Counted from the first letter of the stretch, positions 1 to 14,930 are shown. The stretch: DNA of 64,000 nt from Atopsyche davidsoni (GCA_022113835.1 JAILWY010000021.1:3472001-3536000); one strand, 5' to 3'. The notes: generated from the letters alone by a model not told the origin. Program-made: numbers and translations.

Positions 1-387
1 ATAGAAAATTTATTTTTTTAAGCACCTGTAGTTTACCTGTATATGTATATAGTATATATAAATGTAATTTTAGACTAAGGTCGGGTATTGCATTAATTAT
101 CTCTATGGGCTGACTGCACAAAAAACGTATGTTTTAAATACAAATTTCTACGGTTTCTATTACTCATTAGACTCTTGACTAAATAGTACAAATTTACTAC
201 ATTTCCAAAATTAACGGAGCAAAAAGCGATTGAAAACGATATCTTTCACTGAAAATGAAAGCATTAAACATTATCTAAATAATTAGTTAGACGCGGGATA
301 CAATAATATTTTTATTTTATTAAAGTAAATATTTAATGATATTCCCTTTTTTAATTTTTGACGCGACTTTGAGACTATCTTAGACTT

Positions 388-472
388 TGGTCCCAGCACG
401 GGAAATGAAACGTCGGAGTACCAAAAACTTAAACAGCTCAACACTCAAGATACTAAATCAACTTGATTATGT
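388..472 (+). repeat. Fold-back repeat family X, copy 1 (half)
   Basis: GGTCCCAGCACGGGAAATGA, a CGTCGGAG motif and AACAGCTCAACACTCAAGAT correspond to the right half of the copy at 23836-24014. Confidence 0.5.
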
Positions 473-1540
473 TTATTCTATAAATTCTGAATGTTTAAAC
501 TTTTTATATGAGAAAATATATACCAATATTCTTAAAATAATACAGTACCGTACTATAGGTATTTCTTTTTAATTTTTTTGTAATTACTACATTCGGGTTT
601 TAATAGACTATTGATACGAATATCTCCTAAAATCATATTTCATTTAATTTTAAACAATATTTCTAATATATAATGTAAAAAAATTGTATTCATATCACGC
701 TTCGACGCCTAAATAGTAGCCAGTATTATCCGGCAATTCGCACGTCTGGTGTATTTTTAATGTACACAAACGTTACAGCCTACAATGTGTTTTAGTATGA
801 ACCGGTATTTATGATGGCAGCGCGAAATTCATTTTTGGGCACATGAAGTACTCAAAAAATATATTTTATTTTATTTCAACAAACTCTTCTCCATGAAAAT
901 TTTCTCATGTAAAAGAAAATGTCTATCACCGTAAGCCGTTCACTTATATTTTTGCCTTACGTTATACCAACACTAAGAGCTCCTAATATATATTTTGTAT
1001 TTTTCGCAACATTGTTTTTTATTTTAAACCAGATGTTTTTTTTTCTGACGTGTTAGCCTTTGTAATAACAATTTATATAAAGTTATATTTCCATTTTGTT
1101 TTACTGCTTTACTTTGTGTTTTCTTGTGTGAGTTATATTTACAATTTGTCTTTGTAAAACTCAAATATTTTTATTTATATTAACGTCTATGTTCATATAA
1201 TACTCAGGTTAATATAATATTTAAAAAAATATCTACTAAGATTTATAAAAATATATGTTTCAATAATTTGTATTAGACATGACATGATGACGTGTTCTTA
1301 CCGATAACGAAAAATGTCGCTAGTATACACTTTTTGAATTACAAGTACCAATCTATTTTTTTTGGTACGTTCAGTAAAATAAAAGTGAAATAAGTTCCTT
1401 GTTTATTATCAAAAAAAATATCTATTGGCAAGTTCAACAGTACACTATCGATGAATTGACTATAATTCCTATATTAGTTGGTTGAAATATAATCCATAGC
1501 GTAAAACTTGCCCATGTCCGCCATGTCTCAGCAAAACTGT

Positions 1541-1660
1541 TCCCTACCTTGGATGACGGCTGCAAATAGACCATAGACTGTCGTGGATCTGGAGTGAAGA
1601 TCCGCCAGCTTCTGCGTCTCCAAACTACACGACTCACTTCACTACACAACAGTTAGTTCC
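1541..1660 (-). other. Candidate 5' exon ending in a donor
   Basis: On the minus strand a GC-richer stretch is open (RRRSWRIFTPDPRQSMVYLQ, then PSSK) and ends at CATCCAAG|gtaggg. There is no ATG start and no partner exon; it may be a 5' UTR exon or chance. Confidence 0.2.
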
Positions 1661-4600
1661 TACTTTCATTAAACCGTCAATAAAAACACACGAACACTTT
1701 GTACACGAGTTCAATTATGACGCAGCGATCGATTCAATGGCGGCACACGCGATACGCTTCTAGAAATTTCCACCGATAATCTTCAAATTAAATGTTTTTT
1801 CTGCTATAAATTTATTTGTTATTACTAAAAAAAATATTTTTCACAATAGAAAAGAGGTTACACAGGATTATAAAGTCGTAAATTTTGTAAATACTATTAA
1901 ATCATACTCGTAGAACAGGCGATGCATATGACGTCTGTATATTTATAACACAATAGATTCATCGTAATGTATCCAAATTCACCGGATTCACTGCTTCAGT
2001 TATCTTAATAAATGCATATTTCACGCAATCACGTAATCAAATGCACTTAAAAGAGTTATTTGTCTTGAATATTAAATTTTGAATTGCACCACCGAGGCTC
2101 ACGCCGCTGCGATTTTTTACGAACTGACAAATTTTGCATCGAAATGTGTTCAAGTGCTCGGAAATGCTGACGCACGTAGAGTGTAACAATACTACAGATC
2201 GACACGATGTGTTTATTGTGAGAATGTTTACAACATAAATTTTTATAATCCTTAAATATTTTAGTTTCAACAAATACAAAATCTGTACGCATATCATTTT
2301 TTGGCAGTTTTTAACTGAAATGATGACCAAAAATGACGTTTTTATACAAAAATATAGTAGAATGCAAATAAAAAAATTGATTATCTTGTTGTATGGGATA
2401 TAGGTTTCACTAGATATCAAAGCCATATTTTTAAAATAATTTTAACTCAGGCTGAATCTATAACAATTACAATGAAAAATATAAAAATACGTGTTTTTTT
2501 TAAATACACAGAGTTTGATTTCTTTTTTCAAACATGTTTCACAGCCATCCATTTCTGCATGATATCGTATGTTCAAGAGACAGAGTTTAAATTTTTTTTA
2601 AATCTAATTTAAATCTAAAAAAACCTTTGGGTAGGTATAGTGAGCCGACTAGTTTAAGCGTCGAAAAATACTTGTAGAAATTTAAACTGAACAGAGTGGA
2701 AGCTTTTAATCAGCAAAAGTACAAAGAATCCTTAAGCGACGGTAATACTTTATACAATAGAGTTTTCAGTAAAGACTCTCGGAGAGAGTATCTTGGTAAA
2801 GAAACAACTTATTGCAAGGATTTTTCAGCTATAAATTTCAGGGGATCCGCTGGAATTCCTCCACATCTGAAAAAGGCAATTGTTATGTAGGCTAAAGTAA
2901 GTATATGATTTAGTTTAATACCGCTTAGTATACGCCAGCGAGTGATGGACGATTGCCTATTTGTTTAAATTCTTAATTTATCTCCCTGAAAATCTTAACA
3001 TTTTTGTTGAGGTTGAAAAGACTAAGGGTGACAGTTTTATTCGTTGGTTTTTTTTTTCTTTTTTACAGCCAAAAAAAGTTTCAAATTCTTTCCAAATCTT
3101 TCTAAAATACACAAGTATTTGCTAAATTTATTCACACTGTCGTAATTTAAAAAAATAAGCTACTTCATAAGAACAAAGACGCTACTCGTGATTTAAGACC
3201 GGTTAGTTAAATAAACACAGAGTTCAAATATGAATACGGAAAAAGACTTTTTAAATAAAAGTAAAATAACATCTGATTCAAAAAAAATAAAAACTGATTA
3301 TACTATAATATATATAGTGAGAAAAACTTAAAAACGTTAAAAAAAAATTCACAACCTATTGTACTTTGACTGATTGTATTGACTTTGAATACTTCAAGCT
3401 CATAAAATGTAGATATGAATCACAACAAATAACTCGTTTTCTCTTTTTATTGCGCTTTGTTTGATTAAACAAATATATTACAGGCTGTTCAATTATTCAT
3501 CTCGGAAATATGAGCTGTGAAGCCTCGGAGCAGCGCACAACAGACACCCTTTTAGGATGGCACCCGAGCTGCCTGCTATCAGCTGTTACTGAAAGTCTAA
3601 TTGAACAGCATTGTTATTCCCGGGGACAAGCGCCATTACGAGGACGTGAGGCCGGACAAGCTCAGTGCAGCCACGCCACATATGCACCGACAAAAATATG
3701 CTTCTCCTTTTATGATAATAAAAAAACAGACCAAACGATAAAATACACATTAAAAAAATATTTCAGAATCTATAAATAATTAGTAGTTAAATATCACTGA
3801 GAGTTGTTCAAAACTTTTAAGATGTTCGTCAACAATACGATTTGTAACTCACTAGATTCCTTCAGCATTCTTACTCATAGATTATTCACCTATTTCGTTG
3901 ACTTTTTTTGGCATGTCGTATTTACTGAGAAAGTTTGGGAAAACAATTTCGAAAGGTCTAAACTATTTGACCCATTTGAGAAATATGAGACGAAAAACAA
4001 TACATCAACGGAATACAGAGACAAAAACACTGAGAAAAGTGCGAACACTTATAAATATAGCAAGATAAGGCTTATGTTGATATTTAATTTGGTCATTCAC
4101 TAAATTGAGTTGGGTTTAAGCGGAAGTACTAAAATCGATCTGAAAACTAATAAAAACAATTTTTTTTTAATGCGATAATTTCATACTCTCGTGTATATTT
4201 TCTCCATTTTCATGTTATTATAAACGTAATATTTTATCCAAACTAGGTGTATAGCATTTAGGATATATATTTTTTTAAATTTTTTTTGTATTTTTTTTTT
4301 GATATTGCATGCTATGAACACCATATACAATGGTATTGCTTATTGATATTAAATTTGAAAAATTCTAACAATTCTTCAGCGCTTTTACAGGAGTTCCTAT
4401 GGCAAATGGAGAAATTTACAAATACAAGAAAGCTATCGGACGACTCAGTGGGGGAGAGTTGCCATTTCAAATTTATATTCCGCGCGTGCCTTCTCGGAAA
4501 GACTCGAGATGCTGGAAACAAGGCGTAGCGACAGTTATAACAACTATGTTAACTTATTTTTGATACCAGTTAGGCGGAATAATCCCTTTCCTGTGGAACT

Positions 4601-7600
4601 TTTTAAGGGCAGCTACTTATTACGCTTTTTACTGGCAACATCGATCAGATGATGTCAATCTAATTTCTAAAGTCAAAAGTTTTATTATACGTGAGACGTG
4701 ACCAAAACTTCCTGCGGAAATGCGGTTGATACACTTTTTTCCAGTAACAATCCTATGACAATCGAAACACTCCATAAACTTACAAATAGTACACTTTTTA
4801 CTGGCAACTTATTTATAAGTTTTTATTATCTTGAACCACAAGAAAAACTAAGATAATTTATCTTAAATATTCTATAAATACGTCCATTACAAGATTATAC
4901 ACAATAGTATTTAAAAAATACAATTTTTCTAAAATACGGTCGATAAGTTGTATTTTTTAATGCTGGGACTTAAATCACAATTTAATTCTGGCAAAATGGA
5001 TTTTTCTTTTATAATCAATTAACTAAATTCTTCTAAAACACTTTGTATCGAGTTTGAGCGTGGCTGGGGTTCCCTGGTAAATAAATGGTTAATCACTTCC
5101 ATTCGGTAAACTTTTAATTAAAAATATGCAGTCGTGAGTAATTTGTAGTTTAATTAACCGCGCCTGCTTTGTTCTAACTTTCTTCAGTGCTACCCACACC
5201 CTCTGATATATTATTCTCAAATATAAAATCATATCGCACTTGCTTAATCTGTTAAAAAAAAAACTCCCCTAAATTATAAAATATCGATAACTCAATTTTT
5301 AAAATTTATAAAATTTAATACTTGAAATCTTTTGGTAGCAATAAAACGTTCAACTATCATAATTTAATGCGTCAGAAAATAAATATAAAAAAATAAAATA
5401 TAATCATTATCAAACGTATTTAATTTTATCTTGCAGTCTTGCACATAATACAATCATGAAAATTGTCAAATTTTAAAGCAGCGTAGCCAACGTGACAGCA
5501 CGAAGTACAACTCTCAAGTCCCCGTCAGGCTGTATTACATAAATGCAGGGGCGAAATGGTCAGAGGGGGGCCGGGAATAACACCCCCCGACCCCAGAGAA
5601 GGCATGGCCCACCCCGTCAGTTCTCTCTGGATACAAAAATACAAACAAAACTCTGGAAAACACCAACATTTTGTTGTATCGTGCATCCATTATGAAAAGA
5701 AATATATACAAAGTGCGTTATTATTTCAACAACTAATTCGCTGTATTATTGAACAAGTTTCGTAGTAAAACATTGTGATTCAGAAAATATTCGTGCTTTT
5801 TTATCTTCAAGAACAGAGATCATATTTTACCTTTTATCGTATATTGAGTACAAGATAATTTGATGTTAAGTACAAAGATTTACTCTAATCTAAATTAATT
5901 AAAATATTTGGACCCACAACAACAAATATTTAATTAATTTACTAAACATCATACAAGCAAGGAGTTATCATTGAAATTTTAATTTAATTTTTATTTCTAT
6001 TTTTGTCGACCACTGCCTTTATAATACGTTACAAACGATATGATATAAACATCGGAATTTCTAATTAATATTGCAACTTCCACTTTTGAAATTCCGCATG
6101 ACAATATTTTATAAATGTTGATTTAATAAATTGTCGATGTTTAATTTAGATTAATCGAAAAATTAATTAAAGCCCCGAGGCATGTATGCACTTTCTCATT
6201 TGAGAGTCACGTAGTGAATTCCCTTCCACGGCTCCTACATGATGTTTTCCCTGCACAAACAGATCTTAGATAGGGTTACTGTGATCCATTAGTGGCTCGG
6301 GGGATGTTACATAGGAGGAACACGCTCTTGAGGGTGTATATTACCTGATTATGCATCGCGAACCAAACTCTGGGGAGTACATTGGAATTATGTGCATTTG
6401 TATCCCAAATAAAGTTTGAAGCGATAACATGCTAAATTAAATTGGTTAGTATTTTTATTAATTTTTGCTTAGCATATTTATCAAAACGTGGAATTTACTA
6501 TGACAATATAGAATTATACTTCACCATTGATCATTTGTTTGTCACGTCAGATTATAGAGGCTTATAATTTAGACCTTATTAATTTAAGATCTGTTTTTTC
6601 AAACCTAGAAGATTTCGACATAAAGTATTTAAACTTAAAAGTCTTCAAAAATTAAAAACATATAACCTGACCATCATTGATTTTTTCTTAAACTAAAATT
6701 AACTACTAGAATTATCTATTAGTCCTGAACATATAGAATACAAGATCAATTTTTTATATCTATTTCATAGTAAAAATCAACATATATTTTCATTAAATTT
6801 CAAGCAACAATTTAATTACAAGTATAGTAGTAGTATTTTCACAAAGTTAAATAAGTCACAGTGGTTTCAACCGGATGCCGGGTGAAGCGATCCGCCTGGG
6901 GGGCTAATTGAGAATTTCCTCGGAAAAATAAATACCAGGGCCTCTTTGTTTCCGCCGACTGGGTGAACCAATTTACCCCACTCTCGGACCCCCGCCTGGG
7001 GTCTACCAATGCAGATATCTCTAGCTGAAAAAATATATACATATTCCAGTACATCAGTGGTAGTTCTGACGCCAGTCCTGAAAGCTTCTGGCAGTGCTTC
7101 GTTCCTGAAAATCGTGATTAGCTATGGTGACGTTACGCTGAACAGTATAAGCCTCCAACCCTGTCTGTGCTTTGCTACACTCGTAGATTAAATAAAACTA
7201 AACCTGTCATATGATTGAAAGGACTTGTCTCCTTATCCCAGTATACTTTTTACAAAATTTAAAGATGACAAGCAACGGTTACAGTAAAAATATAATTCTC
7301 AATGACCCCATCAAATCAGCCGTTTTTTTTACTGTCTTTACGTCTCCGCTGTACAAATAAAGATGCATAATTTTAGGATATTGGTAAGTCTTCTAATACA
7401 AAAGCCGCACAAAGTTAAGAAAATTGTCAAAATCCGCTCATATTATGCAACTTTTCCATTATTTTCTTATTTTTTAATAAACTTTCATATTTCTAGAAAA
7501 TTTCGGATAAACATACATATTTCAAAATAATTTATAAAATTTAATACTTTCTATCAAAAATATTATACATAGTTCAAATTCTTTTACTGTCAAAACAGTA

Positions 7601-10599
7601 TGATGACCACATACTTTTCTAAAATATATAATTAACCAACTTTAATTATAAATCTTAAATAAATTTCAGGCTTAGATTCTCCCAAACCAAAAAAATCAAA
7701 ACAAAAGTCACTCTGGAAACTCAACATTGCCTCTTTCATCCTGGACAGAAATGCTATGCAGAATATCGCGAATAAGAAAAAAACCATGCATTCTTCTGCC
7801 AAAAAGCATTATTAATTCGCAGCGTGGAGTCATTCTCTCGTGGAGCCTTTCACTCCCATAATCTTGATCTCTCCTTACTTAAGACATCCATAAATATTAA
7901 TAATGTCTGTGTTTATGTCTAAAAAAGAAAAGACACAAAAAGGACACGAGATTACACAAGCTGTATCATTGGCTCCTAATTGTGTAGTAGGAACTTGTAG
8001 TTTGTGGTATTTTATTAGTCTCCACGATTTTTCTGTGATAGACAAATATATTCTCTGACATTCTTTGAAAAAATAATCAAACCTTCTTATTTGAAATAAA
8101 ATCAGCTTCGGGATAGCTTACTTTTTATTTGTTTGGTTAATTGTGTTTTGACACTTATGATATCAAAAAATATATATGAAACCAGCTAATATCTGGTGTA
8201 GTGCTCATTGTTATATGATATTATATATATTTTGGACGTGAAATATATGTAACACATCAATATAAAACATCTTGGTATGAGCAGTAAATTAAAGCTTCGT
8301 TAAATCCGTCAAATTGTTTTTTTTTTTTTTTAATTAATACTGTTGCCGAGCAATTGGAAATTTCAGCATTTATTTATTTCTACACTCAAGAAAAGGAAGG
8401 AGAAAACTAGCAACCATTTGAGAAAGGGCTAACCGTCGGGTACTAAATACCCTGGCATTAATTCCCCATCAGGTCGTTGATTGAAGGGTTATCCATCGCA
8501 ATGGACGATACCGAGAGTAGCAGCGGTCGGCAACTGTTCCGGCAAATTGAATTGCTAATTCCAAACCAGCCAGGGTTATCCTATTACGATAAAATAAATT
8601 AAATGTCCCTCACGGCCTTTATTTACTCTGAAAACACCCGGTTTTTTTCATCAGAGTTTTATTGGCATTGTTAAATGAAATTACCACGATTTTAAGAGCA
8701 AAAACTTTTGTTTTACATTTCATAATACGCACATATGAAAAAAATATTGATACTCTGCATTTAAAAACGGATCGATCACATTTAAGTATTGACACATGCA
8801 GTACCAATACTAATCATCTTCGATCAAACTGAAACTTGCCATCGAGGGCGAGAATCGAACCAGAATACTATTGATAAGGAAACATCGAACCAACAAGCAT
8901 TAACTTGAATCAGTATTATAGCTAAATGTTTATTGACCTAGTCTATTTGGTCGAAACTAGTCATGCAAAAAATATAATAAACTCTAAGTGAAGACAGAAT
9001 ACAAAGTTACTTTTATCATTATAATAATGGATCTTCACCAATCAAATGCCTTGTCCCTCAACTAGAGTATTATAGCTATTTATTTATTGGTTGGCTCGTT
9101 GGCCGATCGGGAGATTCCCAGTTTAATCCTCGTCCTTTCGGGTGAATTTATATTGATTTGTATTGACGTTGCATTAATAGCTTACAAAATGTTTTAAATT
9201 ATATATAAGTTGGTTGATATGAGGATCATGTGGTATGGGTGCACGAGCTTGTATTGTTCATAAGGTTCATGGTGTATACATATCCCCTGCCGTGGAAGTG
9301 CCGAAGTAATAATTACATAGTTCTCTTTAGCGTCTTCTTTTTGGGGGATTGTCCCCCAAAAATGTTGAGCTTTAAGCTGCAACCCTGACCCCTGTCCCAA
9401 TAATTCTATTTAGCGCGGGGTGGAGTCACTTTGTCGCGCCGGTCGATCACTCGTCGGACTCAAAACGAAGGACCGTAGATTGTGGATTCTCTTTCGCTGG
9501 ATTTTAAAAGCTTTGGTGGCTTCTATACGAGCGATAGTACTTCACTCTGATGAATTTGACTTTTACATGCCTCGCAGTCCCGCAGTTTCTTTTATAAATT
9601 TAAAATGTTTTTTTATAAATATTTATACCCTTTAAACTCAAATTCATGCAGAGTACTTTTAACATATATTTTTTTAATATTATTAATTAAAATAAGCACA
9701 AATGTGCCATAAATGATCTTTACTCCTTGACTTGAATTTAAAAAATATATATTTCAAACGTAACATGATTACATTGTTTTTTATTGTCTTTTGGTTTTCT
9801 AGTTTATATCTTTATGAAACAGAGATTTTTTTGTTATTTTTATAAAAATTATAACCTGTCTCCTGGTTGAAACAAAAACTCATTAAATATGAAAAGCCTC
9901 GCTAGCACAGGTTTTTTCAGATTTTACAATGCAAATATGGTAGACCTACATGTACTACGACCTACAAAACTACGTACAGCCTTAATCGCCCCTTATTACA
10001 AGAAAACGACGTGGTAAAAAAGTGAACACGTTACATTTACTATATAATGGTGCAAACAAACTTTGAATATGAAAAATAATATTATAAGCAAAGGCGCTAA
10101 TCCCTAGTTAAAGAAGTTGCCGTAATAGATTGAAATTTGTGGATACTTTTTATCTCACAGGTTTGTGCTGAGGGATTTATTTATACACTCCAGTATTTTT
10201 TAGTAAAGTACAGTATATGGTTAGTATTGATCGTATCGCTTTGACAAGCACCTTCTTTCCTCGGCAAGGTTTCAGTTACGACCACCTCGAATGGCTGCTG
10301 TACCAGAAAACAAAATGTCTGCTGGCAAAATGTCCGACAATAAAACCAAACAGTTTTCGCATGACAAGCAAACCGAGCTGAAGTCATCCTGAAAATATCC
10401 TGAAACGATGGACGCAGTATGCTTTAATCTACGTGCGATCTCTAGTCATAAAAATTGTTAAGCTTTTGTGTTAATATTTTTAAAATCAGCTTGTGAAACT
10501 CTTTATATATTAAATTAAACCACCATTAACTTTATTATATTTTCCATTGTAAATTTTTAATGTTTTTATTGCTTGTGTGAAAAACTTCATCAAATTATG

Positions 10600-10745
10600 A
10601 TTTGGTAATTGAGCTGCTTAAAATTTTCTATCCTCCGACATTAAATAATCCATGGAAGCGTTAGAAACGTTGAGGGACAGACAACTTCAAGTAACTCAAC
10701 ACCTGAGAAACCTAATCATCTAACCACAACAGTTTCCAAAATCTA
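10600..10745 (+). repeat. Fold-back repeat family X, copy 2
   Basis: The left arm (ATTTGGTAATTGAGCTGCTT, then CTATCCTCCGAC) and the right arm (ACTTCAAGTAACTCAACACC, then AACCTAATCAT) are inverted versions of each other, as in the copy at 23836-24014. Confidence 0.5.
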
Positions 10746-12059
10746 CGAACAACCTCATTTTGGATTGAAACAAGTCAAATATTTTTGAAAAATATTATTT
10801 TTTACAATAATAATTTTACGTAAATGCTGCCAACACTTTTTTGTCTAACAAATAAATTGAAAGTTCTAAGTATATTTATTTATTTCATTCAATACCATTC
10901 TACCTCGTAATTATACTGTAAAACAATCAAACTTGGTCGTGAAACCATTCCCAATTCTGAATATATGTATTTAAACAATATAATTTTAAAAAACAGTGAA
11001 ATTATAATATTACACGTTGGTTTTCAGATTCTGTACGTGGGTATATTTTTAAGATTCACCTTTTATTAGTTAACGGGAAATATTATTTACATATTTAATC
11101 TTATATTAAATACATTATAATCGCATTCATGAGACTCTCCTTACAAAGTTATTTTAGGGAACACCCAGTACATGTACAGGAATTACCGGAATAAATTCGT
11201 ATCTCCTCCGACGAAATTTATCAAATAATTATAATTTAATTTCTATGCTATTTTAGCCTCACATGATTACTTATTTTTAAAGTGAAATGCATTTCGAAAT
11301 GCTTTCAGGGCAAAGGTGATTAAATTTACGTTTTACCATTACGCAGGCCTAAGAAATCAGTGTCTTTCATTTTCTTGTTTTTGTTTTCAATGTTTATACT
11401 ACGAGTATGGTTCATGTACGTGAATTCCTTGATCCTTGCTTTTGCTTACATGTTATTCTGTGATATTTATATTTTACACTGTGTTGTGGTGAAACTTGGA
11501 TACTTGAAATTTTCCATTTCAAAACAAGTTAAATTATAATTTCTACAATTTTATACAACAAATGTATGCGTCCACACAGCCATCTTGCTAGATACACTCT
11601 TATTTCGCCAAGAAAGATAATTAAATAAAGATACCTACCTGAGACTGCTTTTCATGAGATACCATCTTGAATTTCAGCTGGTTTCCTCAGCTTATGCTCT
11701 CCTTGTACTCAGCTTGAGTAATTCTTTAGTAAACAGATATTTCTTCATGGTAACTAAGCCTAACTGGACCCTGATCATGACAAAAAAAAATATTTTTTTA
11801 ATTATTATAGTAATTACTTTATAAACTCAGTATATGGTATAAATTTAAAACTAAAACATTATTAGTTTTTGTATATATATACAATATAAGATATTGAGCA
11901 GTCAAATAGGATGTTGCAATTTAAAATAAATGTACGAGTCATAGTGTATATTGTATTGAATACTGTTTGACTGGTGAAGAACAAAAAAATATTTTTAAAC
12001 TGCAAAACTAATTGCCGTGCACTTGAAATGCGTAATTGCATTGCTGTTATTGTTACATT

Positions 12060-12370
12060 TCGACGTATTCAATTTGTATTACAGATGAATAGACGCAAAC
12101 CGCAATACTTGCAGGACGGAATGCATAATGCGAAATATTGTACAAGCAAAACCGTTTCAAATGAATTGGAAAAAGCCCCGAATTCAGCAGAGACTTGTTC
12201 GTCGGGTGACAATACGAGCAAAAAATCAACAGACCGCGCGGTGGACCGCCAAATAAATTGACGTGATTTATTTTTGACCAATCCAGTGCGAGTTTGGTCA
12301 AATAACAAAATCCATTAGTCAATATTCGCACACATCGCCCATTCTCTGTGGGCACAGTGAACTTTTCACA
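12060..12370. other. Moderate-GC block; possible exon or regulatory element
   Basis: After an acceptor-like TTGTATTACAG, an ATG-led frame of 66 codons (MNRRKPQYLQDGMHNAKYC...) ends at TGA 12259. The minus strand is open over the same stretch. It contains CAAATAAATTGACG and TGATTTATTTTTGACC. No protein family is recognised, so a regulatory element is as likely as an exon. Confidence 0.3.
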
Positions 12371-12602
12371 CGGCTGTTACTGTCGGGGCTCTTTTAAGTG
12401 AACGCTGATTCATTTCATTCCACACGCGACGCTGCATTACAAATAATTCAGTTTTAAAAAGTAATTTAATTTCAATTAGAGAAATGGATTGGGATTGGAT
12501 TGGACGTAGCAATGTGCTTGGATTGCGAACGAAACTATGAGAAAGTATTTTTACTCAGCGCAGTGAGAACTGCTTTTATTTAATAACATACAATTGTGTT
12601 AG

Positions 12603-12700
12603 ATGATTTAGTTTCTCAAGTGTTAAGCTGCTTGAAATTTCAGGGTAGCTTTAGGGATTCTGAGAATATATGGTCCCAGCATGGTAACCAAATTATCTAC
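12603..12700 (+). repeat. Fold-back repeat family X, copy 3 (diverged)
   Basis: GATGATTTAGTTTCTCAAGT followed by GTTAAGCTGCTTGAAATTTC matches the left arm, and TGGTCCCAGCATGGTAACC matches the centre. Confidence 0.45.
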
Positions 12701-12837
12701 TAACAACTGTTGCCATTATATGAGACGTGAGTCGATTTAAGTAAACATCTTTCATTGATGATTTAGATAAATATGCCTAGTTTCTGTATGATTTCTAAGA
12801 GATAGGTGTTTTGTGAAATGTGAATATTCAGTGAAAT

Positions 12838-12880
12838 AGTCATCAACCTCCTCTGATGAGAGGCACTTGGAGAAGAAGAA
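12838..12880 (-). repeat. Repeat family Y, fragment
   Basis: CATCAACCTCCTCTGATGAG then AGGCACTTGGAGAAGAAGAA is the reverse complement of the head of the family Y copies at 24519, 41919 and 43275. Confidence 0.5.
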
Positions 12881-13249
12881 ACAAATATTATAAAGCTGTT
12901 GTGGCACAGTGAACCGTGAGCCGCCATTAAATTACACATATTTAATCATTGAAATAGTATTTTATCCGTATAATATATTTGACAATTTACTAACCGTTGT
13001 GTTCATTGCCTATTCTTTCGGAAATTGAGTAATTATACTGCAGATTCAATGGCCTGATCACAATTAGGGTAGCACACGAATTTATAGATACCTACTATTT
13101 AAAAGCAACGAGTGTGCAAGACAGAAAATGCTTCAGAACGTTAAGCAAAAACATTGCTGGGCATTAGTCGAAATAATCCAACGCATTACAAAATTCTAGC
13201 CTTCCGAAAGGAAATTCTTCAAAACAAATAAATAATATAAAGTAAAAAG

Positions 13250-13530
13250 TATGTGATCACCGGTTTGCATAATTCCAGTCGTTTTTCAGAGCAAATTGAG
13301 TTTGCTTTGTTTGCAGTCAAACGGGCCGCCGTATGTTGGCATATTTTCATAATTTCCGCGTATTTTTGGGCAATAAGGTTTAAATGCATCGCAAGCTGCA
13401 TTGGTTTTGGCGAACGAAAATATTCGCTGAAATATATGACGATTGCAGAATGCAATATTCGAGCAATGTATCAAGCGCCATTGCTTCTGGAGCAACAATT
13501 TATTCACCCTCTACGGGAACAAATCAATTT
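13250..13530. other. Block open in several frames on both strands; possible regulatory element
   Basis: This 280-bp patch has higher GC than its surroundings (ACGGGCCGCCGTATGTTGGC, GGCGAACGAAAATATTCGC). Overlapping frames of 60-97 codons are open in at least two frames on each strand. Lack of stops in many frames argues for composition, not coding. It could be conserved non-coding DNA. Confidence 0.35.
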
Positions 13531-13721
13531 GCATTTTCAGATATAAAATATTTTACAAACTTTGATTAAACTTCTCCCAAATAATTTGTAATTACAAAAC
13601 TGAGAATGCACTGATTACGTAGTTAATTTAATATCCAAACATATAATTAGATTTTTAATAAAATTTATTAAAATACATAAGAAATATCATGTCGTAAAAA
13701 GCTACACACATAATATAAATG

Positions 13722-13724
<3 letters not shown>

Positions 13725-13800
<76 letters not shown>

Positions 13801-13818
13801 TTATATATATTTATATAC

Positions 13819-13853
<35 letters not shown>
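13725..13853. repeat. Long TA microsatellite
   Basis: About 130 bp of nearly pure (TA)n is interrupted by a few TTTATA units. The Tyr/Ile-repeat open frame through it is a product of the repeat. Confidence 0.97.
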
Positions 13854-13854
<1 letters not shown>

Positions 13855-14930
13855 GACATCTGTTGTCAGTAAGCTTTATTAATTTATTTGTCACAGACGC
13901 AAACCTTATTAAGGAATTTAAATATATAAAAATCGCGTGTAGATGTCACTGCTTTCGAAATCGAATTTTTCAAAATAAGAAGATTAACCGTCATATTGTT
14001 TGTCAGATTTTTAAGACAAAACATAATAAATAATAAAATTACAGAAAATTATATATTTCCATAAAAAAAATAGTTCATATAATTTTTTTTAATCAGTTAG
14101 ACTTACGGTGTGAAATACGTCAATCGTTTTGTTCAATTTTTTGAAATTATTCTGTGGAATAAAAAATCCAAACGAGATTGGAATTCAACAACCATAAAAG
14201 AAAGACGAGACCTTAGTTAAAATTTATGATTGATTCATTCAAACAAGGGATTTTCTGTGTACTTATACATTATTAAAAAGAATTTGTATTCACTTTTTTT
14301 TATATGGTTAGATTTGGTTAATACTTGAAATGAGGAAATGTTTACAAGACTTCTACGTCTTGCTATTGTGAAGCCATTTATTATAATGATTTTTTAAAAG
14401 TCACTATGGTTGTTTAAGTTAATTTGAAAATTTGTCAGGACATTTGATTCTCAGTAACTTATTCTTTTATAAAATTATTTTTTAATATAGCAAATTAAAA
14501 GGTTCGGTTTCTCAAATTATATATTGTCAGAGGCCTTTATTAAATGGATTTCTTAACAAAAACTTCCTAACCAATAAACAATATCTTAGTATGTCATTAG
14601 GAAAAAAAAACATTCCGTGCAGCAACTGCTTCAATCATTTTATACATTAATATACGTTAAATTATTTTTCAATACAATACGATATACATATATCTGAAGA
14701 CTCCAGTTAATTGTTTACTGCAAAAAAAAAATTGATACAACAAAAAGCACATGGAGTAGGTCTTGTAATTTTAAAAGACAAGCTGATATATGATAAAAAC
14801 AGAGCATTAGTAATTCAGAAGATCATTTATATAGAAAGGACTTCTAGTTGAAAGTTAAGAGGAAATTCAATTTATAAATTCTAATTAAGCTACTGATGCC
14901 ATAATCCAACCATGAAAGATTTTATAAACT

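Larger units (their letters stand above)
1..10590. other. Gene-poor AT-rich region
   Basis: No gene is recognised. Isolated higher-GC blocks occur at about 2090-2290, 3490-3720, 4390-4530, 5480-5640, 6170-6370, 6850-7190, 8400-8590 and 9240-9560. Each has short frames without splice-supported continuations. The blocks at 6170-6370 and 9090-9150 (GGCTCGTTGGCCGATCGGGA) look like decayed retroelement pieces. The block at 8400-8590 includes AATTGAATTGCTAATTCC, rich in homeodomain-type TAATT cores, and may be regulatory. Confidence 0.5.

Noticed and set aside
2037..2426. 129-codon minus-strand frame
   Set aside because: Low-complexity AT-rich translation, no splice support, overlapped by a second frame.
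9090..9150. Possible tRNA gene (GGCTCGTTGGCC...GTTTAATCC)
   Set aside because: No cloverleaf closes and the B box is poor; at most a decayed tRNA-derived repeat.
13668..13859. Tyr/Ile-repeat open frame
   Set aside because: It is translation of the (TA)n microsatellite.
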